This document shows, piece by piece, positions 43,611 through 52,329 of a stretch of 64,000 bases of DNA. Location of the stretch: positions 55,643 to 119,642 of IMG/VR virus record IMGVR_UViG_3300043429_000130; one strand, 5' to 3'. The notes below the pieces were generated by a model, which saw nothing but the letters and a program-made list of their open reading frames with translations, was not told the origin of the DNA and ran no database searches. The stretch is from a virus. Made by a program: the position numbers and the translations under genes. Numbering within the stretch: position 1 is the first letter of the stretch; each line of letters starts with the position of its first letter.

Positions 43611-43855
43611 TGGAAAAAGTAAACAGAAGAAGTCTATCAGGTATTTATATCTTCCACAAGTTTGATGAAGATGAACGTAGAGAACCAACAACTTTTGAAG
43701 ACTGTCCTGAAGAAAAGCAAGATGAGTGGTTAAACTCATTAGATCCAGAAGCTGTAAAACACTTAGCTAAAGAATTAGGTAATGTTTTACGTAAGATTGG
43801 TGATCAATTTGATATCATGCAGGGTGAAGAGCCTGAAGATGACGAAGTAAATTAA
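43610..43855 (+). CDS. Small acidic protein
   Basis: 81 residues. FDEDERREPTTFEDCPEEKQ then DEWLNSLDPEAVKHLAKELG, ending acidic. Known only as a type from phages; function unclear. Confidence 0.55.
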   Translation: MEKVNRRSLSGIYIFHKFDEDERREPTTFEDCPEEKQDEWLNSLDPEAVKHLAKELGNVLRKIGDQFDIMQGEEPEDDEVN

Positions 43856-43860
43856 ATATT

Positions 43861-44142
43861 ATGGATAATAACTGGCAAGAAACAAGGGACAAGTACAGAG
43901 CTGCTGCAGTCCACTTTGCAAACAGATACAATACAGAAGTATCTGAACACATTATAGATGTAATGATATCTGTAATGATGACTAGAGATAATGTTTTACA
44001 AGGCGGTAGCTTTGTACAAGCAGTAGTAGCTAACAATCTAAGAGACTCTATCAGTAAAGCTGATGCAGAATGCAGTAAACAGCTTAGAATTATTACATTA
44101 TGCAGTAATTTTTGTTACGCAGAATATGAATTAGATGAGTAA
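43861..44142 (+). CDS. Small unknown protein
   Basis: 93 residues, helical, MDNNWQETRDKYRAAAVHFA and DRRT-free middle. It overlaps the helicase start by 8 bases, so translation is probably coupled. Confidence 0.5.
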   Translation: MDNNWQETRDKYRAAAVHFANRYNTEVSEHIIDVMISVMMTRDNVLQGGSFVQAVVANNLRDSISKADAECSKQLRIITLCSNFCYAEYELDE

Positions 44143-45259
44143 AAGAGATGAAATCCAACAAGAAGCTCTTGATATGGCCATAGCTAACAAACGTTGTGGC
44201 TTGGGCATATCAATGGGTGTTGGTAAAACCTTAATAGGTTTACGTTATATAGATTACTATCAAAAAGCTAATATGAAGAAGCTTAGAGTGTTAATTGTAG
44301 CACCCAAGGTTTCTATATTTGATAGCTGGGATAGTGACGCAGCTAAGTTTGGTATATCACTAGACAATGCTGAATATACAACCTATCTGTCTTTACATAA
44401 AAAGAATCCAGGTCATTATGATATAGTGGTCTTAGACGAATGTCATAGTCTTCTTATATCTCACACTGTGTTTCTAGCACAGTTTACTGGTAGAATACTG
44501 GGCCTAACTGGTACTCCACCTAGACATTTTCAGTCTGAAAAAGGTAAGATGGTACATCAGTTTTGTCCTATCCTTTACAAGTATATTACTGATGATGCAG
44601 TGAGTGATGATATTCTAAATGATTATAGAATTATAGTACACACTATGCCTATATCTAATATTAATAGTTTACCTGTTAATATGAAAGATGGTAAGCAATT
44701 TTATACATCAGAACGTAAAAGTTATGACTACTGGACTAAAAGAATAGCAGGTGCACAATCTAAAAAACAGGAGCAAATAGCTTCAGTTATGAGAATGCGG
44801 GTGCTAATGGATTTTAGAACCAAGGAAACATATGTAAAGAAGCTTCTTGGTGATATAGAAGATAAATGTATTATCTTTTGTAATACACAAGATCAAGCAG
44901 ATAGGATATGTAAGAACTCTTATCACTCTAATAATGAAGAGTCAGAGCAAAATCTACAAGATTTTAAAAAAGGTAAGATATCAGAACTATCATGTGTACT
45001 ACAACTAAACGAGGGTATTAATATTCCTGAGCTTAGAGCTGGTATTATCATGCATGCATATGGTAACGAGCGTAAGTCTTCTCAAAGACTAGGACGTTTA
45101 TTACGTCTTAATCCTACAGAAACTGCTTATGTACACATACTTTGTTATAAAGACACTGTAGATGAGAGATGGGTAGCTGAAGCTCTTAGAGATTTAGACC
45201 CAAGAAAAATTAAGTATTTTGATGTAAACATATCTTCCTATGAATCATCAGCCCTTTAA
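44135..45259 (+). CDS. Superfamily 2 DNA/RNA helicase
   Basis: 374 residues. Motif I GISMGVGKT (24-32), motif II DECH, motif III GLTGTPP, and motif VI SSQRLGRLLRL are all present, so both RecA-like domains are complete. No accessory domain. The compact form resembles UvsW/phage resolvase-type helicases that migrate branches or reset replication. Overlaps the next gene by 20 bases. Confidence 0.85.
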   Translation: MSKRDEIQQEALDMAIANKRCGLGISMGVGKTLIGLRYIDYYQKANMKKLRVLIVAPKVSIFDSWDSDAAKFGISLDNAEYTTYLSLHKKNPGHYDIVVLDECHSLLISHTVFLAQFTGRILGLTGTPPRHFQSEKGKMVHQFCPILYKYITDDAVSDDILNDYRIIVHTMPISNINSLPVNMKDGKQFYTSERKSYDYWTKRIAGAQSKKQEQIASVMRMRVLMDFRTKETYVKKLLGDIEDKCIIFCNTQDQADRICKNSYHSNNEESEQNLQDFKKGKISELSCVLQLNEGINIPELRAGIIMHAYGNERKSSQRLGRLLRLNPTETAYVHILCYKDTVDERWVAEALRDLDPRKIKYFDVNISSYESSAL

Positions 45260-45638
45260 TGGTAAGTTTATAAAGAGGAACGGCAGGCTAGAGTTTTCTA
45301 GCTTGGCTGTTTCTAAACAACATGAACTCTTTGTATCAGAAGTTCCAGATGGAACTATTGTAGAGTTTTTTTTTGAGGTACAACAAGATGATGGTACACT
45401 ACCTCAATTAGCTAAGCTACATGCAATGATAAGAGAATTAGCATTACATGTAGGAGAGCCGTTTGATAACATGAAGTTATTAGTAAAAGATAAAGCAGGA
45501 TTATGCTTGGCTAGGGAAGTTAGTGGCAAAGAGTATTTCTTAGCCAAAAGCTTTGGTGAATGTTCTAGAGAAGAACTATCACTAGCTATACAAGCAGCAA
45601 TAGATATTGGTATTAGTGTTAACTGTCCAATTGGCTAA
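45240..45638 (+). CDS. NinB-like recombination protein (tentative)
   Basis: 132 residues. PQLAKLHAMIRELALHVGEP, VKDKAGLCLAREVSGKEYFL and SFGECSREELSLAIQAAIDI follow the layout of phage NinB/Orf-type recombination mediators. Cotranscribed with the helicase. The assignment is by remembered pattern. Confidence 0.45.
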   Translation: MNHQPFNGKFIKRNGRLEFSSLAVSKQHELFVSEVPDGTIVEFFFEVQQDDGTLPQLAKLHAMIRELALHVGEPFDNMKLLVKDKAGLCLAREVSGKEYFLAKSFGECSREELSLAIQAAIDIGISVNCPIG

Positions 45639-45897
45639 TGTCAGCATCATAAGTAAAACCTTGCTCTTCAGCTTGAGTTTCAATCTCATTCATTAGAAGC
45701 ATCATAGTAGACAGATGTTCCATCCAGTCTAGTGTAAGTTCTTCTTTTGCTACAGCTAACCTCTGAAACTCAGCAAGTTCTTCATCTGTACGTTCATTAA
45801 CCATATGAACTACAATAGCTTGTATTTTCTGTATAAAACCAGAGCCGAAGGCTACTTGTATAGATGCATCCTTCTTAATCATCTTAATATTTGACAT
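45619..45897 (-). CDS. Lone minus-strand gene, unknown function
   Basis: 92 residues, MSNIKMIKKDASIQVAFGSG then FIQKIQAIVVHMVNERTDEE and an acidic helix. Its end runs 20 bases into the convergent gene upstream on the plus strand. It is the only minus-strand gene in this plus-strand block. Leader AAACAAACCTAAT resembles other minus-strand genes. Confidence 0.6.
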   Translation of the reverse strand: MSNIKMIKKDASIQVAFGSGFIQKIQAIVVHMVNERTDEELAEFQRLAVAKEELTLDWMEHLSTMMLLMNEIETQAEEQGFTYDADISQLDS

Positions 45898-45934
45898 AAT
45901 ATTAGGTTTGTTTTACACAAATTTATAAAAGTTT

Positions 45935-46651
45935 ATGACACAAACAGTAAATCTAGAAGAAATAAAGTGTAAGCTTATAGAAAAGCTCACTCCTTCAGGA
46001 TGGGCCACAAAACTACGTGGCTTTATTCAATCTAGTGACTTTGACAAGATACTAGAAGCTCTTTATTTACAAAGAGAAGCAGGTAAAAGGTTCACACCTC
46101 CACTAAAACATGTCTTTAAAGCATTTGAAGAGTGTCCAGAAAAAGATGTTAAAGTGGTTATTATAGGACAAGACCCCTATCCTAGCATGAATGTAGCTGA
46201 TGGTATAGCATTTAGCTGTAGTAATACAGGTAAACCGCAACCAAGCTTGAGATATATCTTTGAAGAGATAGAACGTACTGTATATCAAGAGTGGCCTACA
46301 TATCAAGATCCAGACTTAAAACGCTGGGCTAACCAAGGTGTACTCTTAATTAACACAGCTCTTACTTGTGAAATAGATAAAGTAGGTAGTCATTACGATA
46401 TATGGAATGACTTTATAATGTATTTACTAGATATGTTAAACTTGACTAACTCAGGTATAATATTTATCCTATTGGGAGCCAAGGCTCAAGAATTAGAGAC
46501 TGTACTTGGACAAAACCATTACGTTCTTAAAGCATCACACCCTGCTTCTGCAGTATATACTGGTCATAAGTGGGACTGTAAAGATGTATTTAATAAAGCT
46601 AATGAGATTATTGTAGCAAACAACGGGCCTCAGTATAAAATTAATTGGTAA
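45935..46651 (+). CDS. ung: Uracil-DNA glycosylase, family 1
   Basis: 238 residues. Water-activating motif GQDPYP (78-83) and the FSCSN pocket are canonical. The leucine-loop motif reads HPASAVYTG instead of HPSPLS. A GVLLINTALTCE stretch matches the family. It removes uracil from DNA, which protects phages that make or meet dUTP. crAss-like phages also carry it. Confidence 0.9.
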   Translation: MTQTVNLEEIKCKLIEKLTPSGWATKLRGFIQSSDFDKILEALYLQREAGKRFTPPLKHVFKAFEECPEKDVKVVIIGQDPYPSMNVADGIAFSCSNTGKPQPSLRYIFEEIERTVYQEWPTYQDPDLKRWANQGVLLINTALTCEIDKVGSHYDIWNDFIMYLLDMLNLTNSGIIFILLGAKAQELETVLGQNHYVLKASHPASAVYTGHKWDCKDVFNKANEIIVANNGPQYKINW

Positions 46652-46670
46652 CCTTTAAAATCTAACAAAG

Positions 46671-47084
46671 ATGGCAGTAAACAAAGTGGAGATCTATGTA
46701 TCTCAAATTTTAGAAGACTTAGACAATGGTCTAACATGGTTGAAAAGAGATGATCTAGGATATGGATCTATTCAAGAAAAGTATAATGCTAAAGATCAGC
46801 AGATTGCTATGATCCGTAAACATCCTGTATTAAAAGATGCAGAAACTACTGTAACAGTATTTACTGTAATTGATGACACTAAACAAGACTATAATGGAGG
46901 AACAACCACCGTATCCGCTACAGACACCATACATGAGGAGTCTTTGGTCAGCGTACCTGTCACTGAAGGAGAGCACAACGGACCAGTTTCTGATGTCAGC
47001 TTACAAAGTATCAGTAGTGGATCTACTACAAAAAGAAACGATGAAGTTACAGCAGACGACCTCTCAGCCTTCGCAAACTTATAA
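46671..47084 (+). CDS. Unknown protein before the MoxR gene
   Basis: 137 residues. The first 60 look folded (VEIYVSQILEDLDNGLTWLK); the rest is Thr/Ser/Val-rich and probably disordered. Starts 19 bases after the glycosylase gene. Confidence 0.5.
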   Translation: MAVNKVEIYVSQILEDLDNGLTWLKRDDLGYGSIQEKYNAKDQQIAMIRKHPVLKDAETTVTVFTVIDDTKQDYNGGTTTVSATDTIHEESLVSVPVTEGEHNGPVSDVSLQSISSGSTTKRNDEVTADDLSAFANL

Positions 47085-47118
47085 AGATCTCACTAGGAGA
47101 ATTAATGGTGGATATCAC

Positions 47119-48384
47119 ATGTCCGCACAAACAGTTACTGACTCAGGTGGTAAAATGACTTGGGTTGATACAACAATTGATAAAACAGTAGAACAAAAAT
47201 TCAAAATTAACAGAAACATGTCTAAAGTAAAATCTATTACTAAAAGAACCACGCAAGAAGTGCGTCAGATTGAAACCTCTCTAATTAATAAAGAGGAAGT
47301 ATTTAAAATGCTAGCTTTGGCTGAAGCAACAGGACTACCATGTCTATTAATCGGTCAGCCAGGTGTAGCAAAGACTAAAACTGTAGTTGATTATGCTAAG
47401 GCTTGGTTAAACAAAGATGGTAAGATGACAGCAAAAGACTTTGCTGAGAAGATCTACATCTTAGAAACTGATGAAGGAACTAAAGCATCAGAAATCAAGG
47501 GTATGCCTGACTTAGGCAAGTTGTTTACAGATAATGAGTACTCTCTTAGCACACCTATTGCTGATGCAGAGATTGTAATCATCAACGAGGTAGATAAAGC
47601 TAGCTCAGCTATCCGTAATGCCATGTTAGGTGTAATGAACGAGAAGTTCTTGTTCAATGGTAAGCACAAGATTCCATGTAAGTGGAAACTGTTTGTAGCT
47701 ACATGTAATGAAATCCCTAAAGAAGAGAAAGGTTCTCCATTCTGGGACCGTTTTATGTTAAAACATACAGTTAACCGTGTATCTGCAGGTGAGATGGTTA
47801 AATACTACAACAAAGGTGGCCGTGATTACCGTGAGAAGTTTAACATCGGTATCCCTAATAAGATGGAAATCAACGAGGTAGAAATTCCAGCAACTAAGCT
47901 AGAAAAATATCTAGAAGTTGGTTACCAGCATAGCTCTGACCGTACACTTACTTTCGTACCTACACTTTCTAAAGCTGTATCTTATATCTGGGATATCTCA
48001 GTAGATAAGGCTCTTGTAAAAACAGCTCAGATCATGATTGATCAAACTGCAGGTTCTGAATTACAGAATAAACTAATGTCACCAGAGGTTAAAGCAGTAA
48101 TGAGTAAGGTGGAGATGCTACACAGCTATCAAACCAATGCTCAGTTAGAGTTGGCTATTGCAGAGATTGAAGGATTGATCAATACATATGCGGGTAGAGG
48201 TATTATGGATGCAGGTCAAGTTGGAGAGATTGAGCTTTCTATGCAGTATATCTTACAGAATCATCCAGCACGTGTTGATAATGTAGACAACAATGAATTA
48301 GAAGCTATGATGTCTGAGATGGAATCTGGTCCAATGGAAATGGAGCATGCTTCTATGCCAGTTGATGCTAGCAACCCTTTCTAG
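47119..48384 (+). CDS. MoxR-type AAA+ ATPase
   Basis: 421 residues from ATG at 47,119. Walker A GQPGVAKT (79-86), Walker B IVIINEVDKA, sensor 1 FVATCNEIP and WDRF as the arginine-finger region are typical of MoxR. MoxR proteins act with VWA proteins as chaperones that load or activate targets; the VWA gene follows 136 bases later. An upstream ATG at 46,870 or 47,041 would overlap the previous gene. The last codons are C CCT TTC TAG. Confidence 0.8.
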   Translation: MSAQTVTDSGGKMTWVDTTIDKTVEQKFKINRNMSKVKSITKRTTQEVRQIETSLINKEEVFKMLALAEATGLPCLLIGQPGVAKTKTVVDYAKAWLNKDGKMTAKDFAEKIYILETDEGTKASEIKGMPDLGKLFTDNEYSLSTPIADAEIVIINEVDKASSAIRNAMLGVMNEKFLFNGKHKIPCKWKLFVATCNEIPKEEKGSPFWDRFMLKHTVNRVSAGEMVKYYNKGGRDYREKFNIGIPNKMEINEVEIPATKLEKYLEVGYQHSSDRTLTFVPTLSKAVSYIWDISVDKALVKTAQIMIDQTAGSELQNKLMSPEVKAVMSKVEMLHSYQTNAQLELAIAEIEGLINTYAGRGIMDAGQVGEIELSMQYILQNHPARVDNVDNNELEAMMSEMESGPMEMEHASMPVDASNPF

Positions 48385-48497
48385 AACAGGGTTATAGACA
48401 CTTAACAGAAAATTTCTACTGGAAAAGTGGTGAGATCTATTTCTTAAACGATGAAGGTGAGATGCATCTATTAGTAGGTGCATCTCTATCTTCATAA
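48372..48497 (+). other. Possible -1 frameshift extension of the MoxR gene
   Basis: The MoxR frame ends with the heptamer C CCT TTC (48375-48381), fitting X XXY YYZ, directly before TAG. In the -1 frame 38 codons stay open from CTA at 48,381 to TAA at 48,497 and encode protein-like sequence (YRHLTENFYWKSGEIYFLND). This frame has no start codon before a late ATG. No strong downstream stem was found. A remnant gene is the alternative. Confidence 0.4.
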
Positions 48498-48520
48498 CTA
48501 TAACCCATAACTTTGTAAAC

Positions 48521-50023
48521 ATGGCTAGTCCTAAACAATATAAGAATGTATACACCATTCTTGAGAAAGTAAAAAAAGGTGAGATACAGTCTTACTATAA
48601 TGACGATGATGATGGATTGTTTGGTAAGATTAACTTTTATAAGAAAGCTGATCTTATTAAGCCATACATGCATTACATAGATGAGCGTAAAGTAGATACT
48701 GTAGTAGATACTTATATGCAAAACCAAGATGCAATAGCAGATGCATACCGTAAGCTATCCTCTAGTACTAAGATCAACCCTGATCAAAAGCCAGACTATG
48801 ATACTTTTACAAAGAAAGTACAAGAGAACTATAGAAAGTTTCCTAAGCACATGTCTAAAGACATTCATAAGCTTTTCTATCATAAGATGGAAAACTTAGA
48901 ATTTGAAGACCGTGAAGATACTAACTACACTAAGTTCAAAATGCTTGAGAGAGCTAACAACCCTGTTGCTAAGATTATGACTGAAGGTAGTAACCTTAAG
49001 TCTACGATCTTTGCTAGAAATATTATGGCATATTTTGCTGTAAGATCTGCTATGATGGAGTATATAGATCCAGATACACAACAGCAGTTCATGAGTGGCA
49101 TGAATGGTGAAGGTGACCCTGATGATCTAGATCAAGCAATGGATAAGATGTTTAATGATAAACAATCTAAGAACATGCTTGACCAAGCTCTTAAAGATGC
49201 AACAGATACTTGTAAAGGTCTTGATGAATCTGTAGACAAAGAAACCCAGGAAAAAATGTTTGATAACGTTAATAAAGACGGAGGAAGACAAGCTGGTAAC
49301 CTTAGTCCAGATTATATCAGAAAGGTTGTACAGGAACTATCTAAGCTTAGTATGTCTTTAGGTAGTCTTAAAGATAAGATTAAGAAGCTTATGGATAAAT
49401 CTGCTTCTTATTTTAGTGCTAAGAAAGAGACTGTATATGAAGACTTGTTTAACTCTGATAATCTAGGTGGTCTTAATGACTATATTGAGCTACATCCTAA
49501 ACTACGTAAAATCTTTGCAGAAGATATACTAGTCAAAGATGAAAAGTCAATTGGTAAGGTAGATATCTACATAGATATTTCAGGATCAATGTCTGATAAC
49601 TGTGGCGTTAAAGATGCTCATGGAAATAGAATTAGTAAGCTAGACTTCTGTAAAGCATTTACAGTTAAGCTTAGTGAGATGGGTATGCTAAATGAGGTTT
49701 ACTTATTTAATAACTCTGTTACTAAATTCAAGAACGATCCTATTTCTTTAGCTATGCTTGATACATCAGGTGGTACTACCACTGATAATGCTATTAGAAG
49801 CATTGAAAAAAACGGTGTTAACGCAATAGTTATTACAGATGCAGAAGATACTTGTAGAGAATACTCAGATAAAGCATTCTTTATAGGTGTTAAAGGATCT
49901 AGATTTAGTCACTTTAAAGATGATATTATCAAACAGTACTCAGATAGCAATCAAGTGGTTGTATTTGATGGTACAAAAGTGTACAATGTAGATCGTAAAG
50001 GTAACACTATAGGTTTATCTTAG
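48521..50023 (+). CDS. VWA-domain protein, MoxR partner
   Basis: 500 residues. MIDAS motif DISGSMS begins at residue 352; TSGGTTTD and ITDAED supply the other metal ligands. The N-terminal 330 residues are helical and acidic. VWA proteins pair with MoxR ATPases in cobalt- or magnesium-chelatase-like machines. Converges with the secreted gene on the other strand with a 17-base overlap. Confidence 0.8.
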   Translation: MASPKQYKNVYTILEKVKKGEIQSYYNDDDDGLFGKINFYKKADLIKPYMHYIDERKVDTVVDTYMQNQDAIADAYRKLSSSTKINPDQKPDYDTFTKKVQENYRKFPKHMSKDIHKLFYHKMENLEFEDREDTNYTKFKMLERANNPVAKIMTEGSNLKSTIFARNIMAYFAVRSAMMEYIDPDTQQQFMSGMNGEGDPDDLDQAMDKMFNDKQSKNMLDQALKDATDTCKGLDESVDKETQEKMFDNVNKDGGRQAGNLSPDYIRKVVQELSKLSMSLGSLKDKIKKLMDKSASYFSAKKETVYEDLFNSDNLGGLNDYIELHPKLRKIFAEDILVKDEKSIGKVDIYIDISGSMSDNCGVKDAHGNRISKLDFCKAFTVKLSEMGMLNEVYLFNNSVTKFKNDPISLAMLDTSGGTTTDNAIRSIEKNGVNAIVITDAEDTCREYSDKAFFIGVKGSRFSHFKDDIIKQYSDSNQVVVFDGTKVYNVDRKGNTIGLS

Positions 50024-51356
50024 AACCTATAACACCAAAAAATAACATAGGGATATCAGGACTAGAACTTATGCTAGTCTTGAGCCCTATGTTTAATTTA
50101 AATCTTTTAGTAAAAGAGTAATCAATCCCCATCCCGGAAAGTATACTGACATCAGTAGATTCAGTAAATGTCCCATCTTTAGTAAGATATACAAGGGGAC
50201 TACCAGAAAAATATATATCTGGTGATAAAGTTAATCTACGAGTAAGAGTAAAAGGCTTTGTGTAGAAGAGAAGAATAGAACTAGTGACACTCATTTGTTT
50301 CATAGGGTCACTAGAAGGAGTAGGTAAGTAATCTGCTCCAGCAAAAGAAACAGTCAGGTTAGCTCCTGTCACACCCCACTTACCCATAGGATAAATGTAT
50401 GCGTAGGTACCAAAACCAAACACTGTACCAAAAGCATAGGCTGCAGTGAAACCAAAGTTAGATATACCTTGAAGCTTACCTGCATCAAAATGCATAGCTG
50501 TATATCTACCACTAAGAGCAAACTGTTGAAAGTTGCTCCACACCATGCCGGTTAGTCCCCAGGAAGATTGCCCAGTCATAGAAGACTGAGATATCCCACC
50601 GGTCATAATAATACTGAAACTATTATCTAGACTTTGCCCACCAGTAAAGTCAGAGTTAAATAATATAGGATTTACTTTAGCAGGGCCTTTAGCTGCACTC
50701 TTAGATTTAGATCCACCCCCACTTGATTTAGATTCTGATTTAGACTCAGACTTAGATTCTGAGCTACTACTAGATGATTCTGAACTACTAGATTCAGAAC
50801 TTGAAGAACTTTCCCCACTGCTAGAGCTGCTGCTACTAGATTCTGAGCTCGATCCTTGAGAATTGCTTGAACTACTAGCAGAGCTACTAGCTGAGGAAGA
50901 AGCTGAACTTGCTGCAGAAGAACTTGCAGATGATGCTGCACTACTAGAAGCAGAAGAAGCCGCAGAACTAGCGGCTTGAGATGCTGCACTGGAGGCAGCT
51001 GAAGCAGCGGCAGTAGAAGCAGCTGCTGATGCGGCAGCACTTACAGCAGCAGAAACAGCACCGGCTGTAATCTGAGTGCTAGTTGCTGAAGCTTGAGCCA
51101 CAGAACAAGGAGATAGCTTTCTATAGTCTTCATATACTTGATTAAGCCACGTGTTAAACGCACCACTCCTAACGTCAGCTGCAGTAAAGACTTTAGACTT
51201 ATTATAAAAAACGATAACAGTACTACCAGTAATAGGGATAACAAACGTAGAAACAGTCTTTGTACAAGGATCAACAAATGTCTGAACCAAAGTTTGAGAA
51301 TAGCCATACAATGGTAGTATTACTACAACAATAAGAGTGATAATATACTTTTTCAT
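50007..51356 (-). CDS. Secreted Ser/Ala-rich protein with beta-barrel-like C-terminus
   Basis: 449 residues. Signal peptide MKKYIITLIVVVILPLYGYS. About residues 100-215 are Ser/Ala/Lys low-complexity repeats. The C-terminal 200 residues alternate hydrophobic and polar residues (FGFGTYAYIYPMGKWGVTGA) and end SKINL, like outer-membrane barrels. Probably reaches the cell surface. Follows the CsgG-like gene with one base of overlap. Confidence 0.6.
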   Translation of the reverse strand: MKKYIITLIVVVILPLYGYSQTLVQTFVDPCTKTVSTFVIPITGSTVIVFYNKSKVFTAADVRSGAFNTWLNQVYEDYRKLSPCSVAQASATSTQITAGAVSAAVSAAASAAASTAAASAASSAASQAASSAASSASSSAASSASSSAASSASSSASSSASSSSNSQGSSSESSSSSSSSGESSSSSESSSSESSSSSSESKSESKSESKSSGGGSKSKSAAKGPAKVNPILFNSDFTGGQSLDNSFSIIMTGGISQSSMTGQSSWGLTGMVWSNFQQFALSGRYTAMHFDAGKLQGISNFGFTAAYAFGTVFGFGTYAYIYPMGKWGVTGANLTVSFAGADYLPTPSSDPMKQMSVTSSILLFYTKPFTLTRRLTLSPDIYFSGSPLVYLTKDGTFTESTDVSILSGMGIDYSFTKRFKLNIGLKTSISSSPDIPMLFFGVIGSKINL

Positions 51357-52087
51357 TACTTGTCAAAGATTCCCTTTTTAACCATACGGTCCAGGATTCT
51401 TGCACAAGCAATGTCTAGAGCTTTTTTAGTAGCAATAGAGATAGAAGATTGATTAAACTTTACAGGATCTAAACTAGCATCTGACAAACCAGATGTTTCT
51501 TTAGTAGTCTTAGCTTCACCTAAGCCAGAACCAGATATAACTGTACCAGTCTCAGCGTTTGTAAATCTAACCTGAAGACCAATACGTGTTACTAGTAGCT
51601 GCTTGGTATCACCTTTGATATATACTGACTCATCCTCTGATATAGAGTAGTCATAACATTCAATGGTAACAAAGTATTCAGCTAGATTAATTTTCCCCCT
51701 GCCGTCTAATTTGTTTTCTGATATACCTGCTTGAGAAGCCTGAAACTGCTTAACCATACGGTTCTTAATCTCAGTTTTGTCTTCTGTAAACTTAAATCTG
51801 TTTAGGTTTTCTAAGTATTCCATAGAAATGTTAGCTACACCTAAACCTACACGCTTTTCTTTAAGCTCAGGAAATAACTCATACATTTCTTCAGAGATTC
51901 CAGCCTTTAAGATCTGGATAGGAATCTGCTTACCTTCATAATCTAGGAACTGACTGATGTCAATAGCCTTTTCAAAATCTGCTTTATAATTCTCAGTAGT
52001 AGTCTTAGCTACCTGAGAAAAACCAGCATGCCCCACCAGGAGCATGCCGGAAAAAAACATAAACCAAACAAAATATTTCTTTCTCAT
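51356..52087 (-). CDS. CsgG-like periplasmic/outer-membrane protein
   Basis: 243 residues. Signal sequence (VWFMFFSGMLLVGHAGFSQ). The core KINLAEYFVTIECYDYSISE, LLVTRIGLQVRFTNAETGTV and IATKKALDIACARILDRM follow the CsgG/HfaB layout. No lipobox cysteine is visible. CsgG forms an outer-membrane secretion channel; some marine phages are known to carry relatives. It may secrete its neighbour or alter the surface. Confidence 0.55.
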   Translation of the reverse strand: MRKKYFVWFMFFSGMLLVGHAGFSQVAKTTTENYKADFEKAIDISQFLDYEGKQIPIQILKAGISEEMYELFPELKEKRVGLGVANISMEYLENLNRFKFTEDKTEIKNRMVKQFQASQAGISENKLDGRGKINLAEYFVTIECYDYSISEDESVYIKGDTKQLLVTRIGLQVRFTNAETGTVISGSGLGEAKTTKETSGLSDASLDPVKFNQSSISIATKKALDIACARILDRMVKKGIFDK

Positions 52088-52305
52088 GTCTTCAGTTTAT
52101 TAGAGTATTTGGATAGACCCCAGTACAAAAGCCAAAATACCCCTGATAAGCAATAGAATATGATATCTGTAGCCCAAAAGCTCCCAGTGACGTTTAAGAG
52201 CGTCTTGAATAAAAGATCGTAGCCTAGTGGTAAAAAAAACATGGCTAGCATTAGACTTATATCTTTCAGAGAGTTTACTCTCCGTAGTGTGGTTCTTTTG
52301 TTCAT
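52084..52305 (-). CDS. Small two-helix membrane protein
   Basis: 73 residues with two transmembrane segments (ISLMLAMFFLPLGYDLLF and IIFYCLSGVFWLLYWGLS) and basic N-terminus. ATGA coupling with the CsgG-like gene. A second frame over the same bases is judged a shadow. Confidence 0.55.
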   Translation of the reverse strand: MNKRTTLRRVNSLKDISLMLAMFFLPLGYDLLFKTLLNVTGSFWATDIIFYCLSGVFWLLYWGLSKYSNKLKT

Positions 52306-52329
52306 CAGAGTCCATGGGAGTTAATTAAG

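Noticed and set aside
46870-47118. Upstream ATG starts for the MoxR gene
   Set aside because: They overlap the preceding gene by up to 215 bases and add sequence with no family resemblance.
52100-52315. Alternative 71-codon frame over the small membrane protein gene
   Set aside because: The other frame gives two clean membrane helices and couples to the next gene by ATGA; this one has neither.
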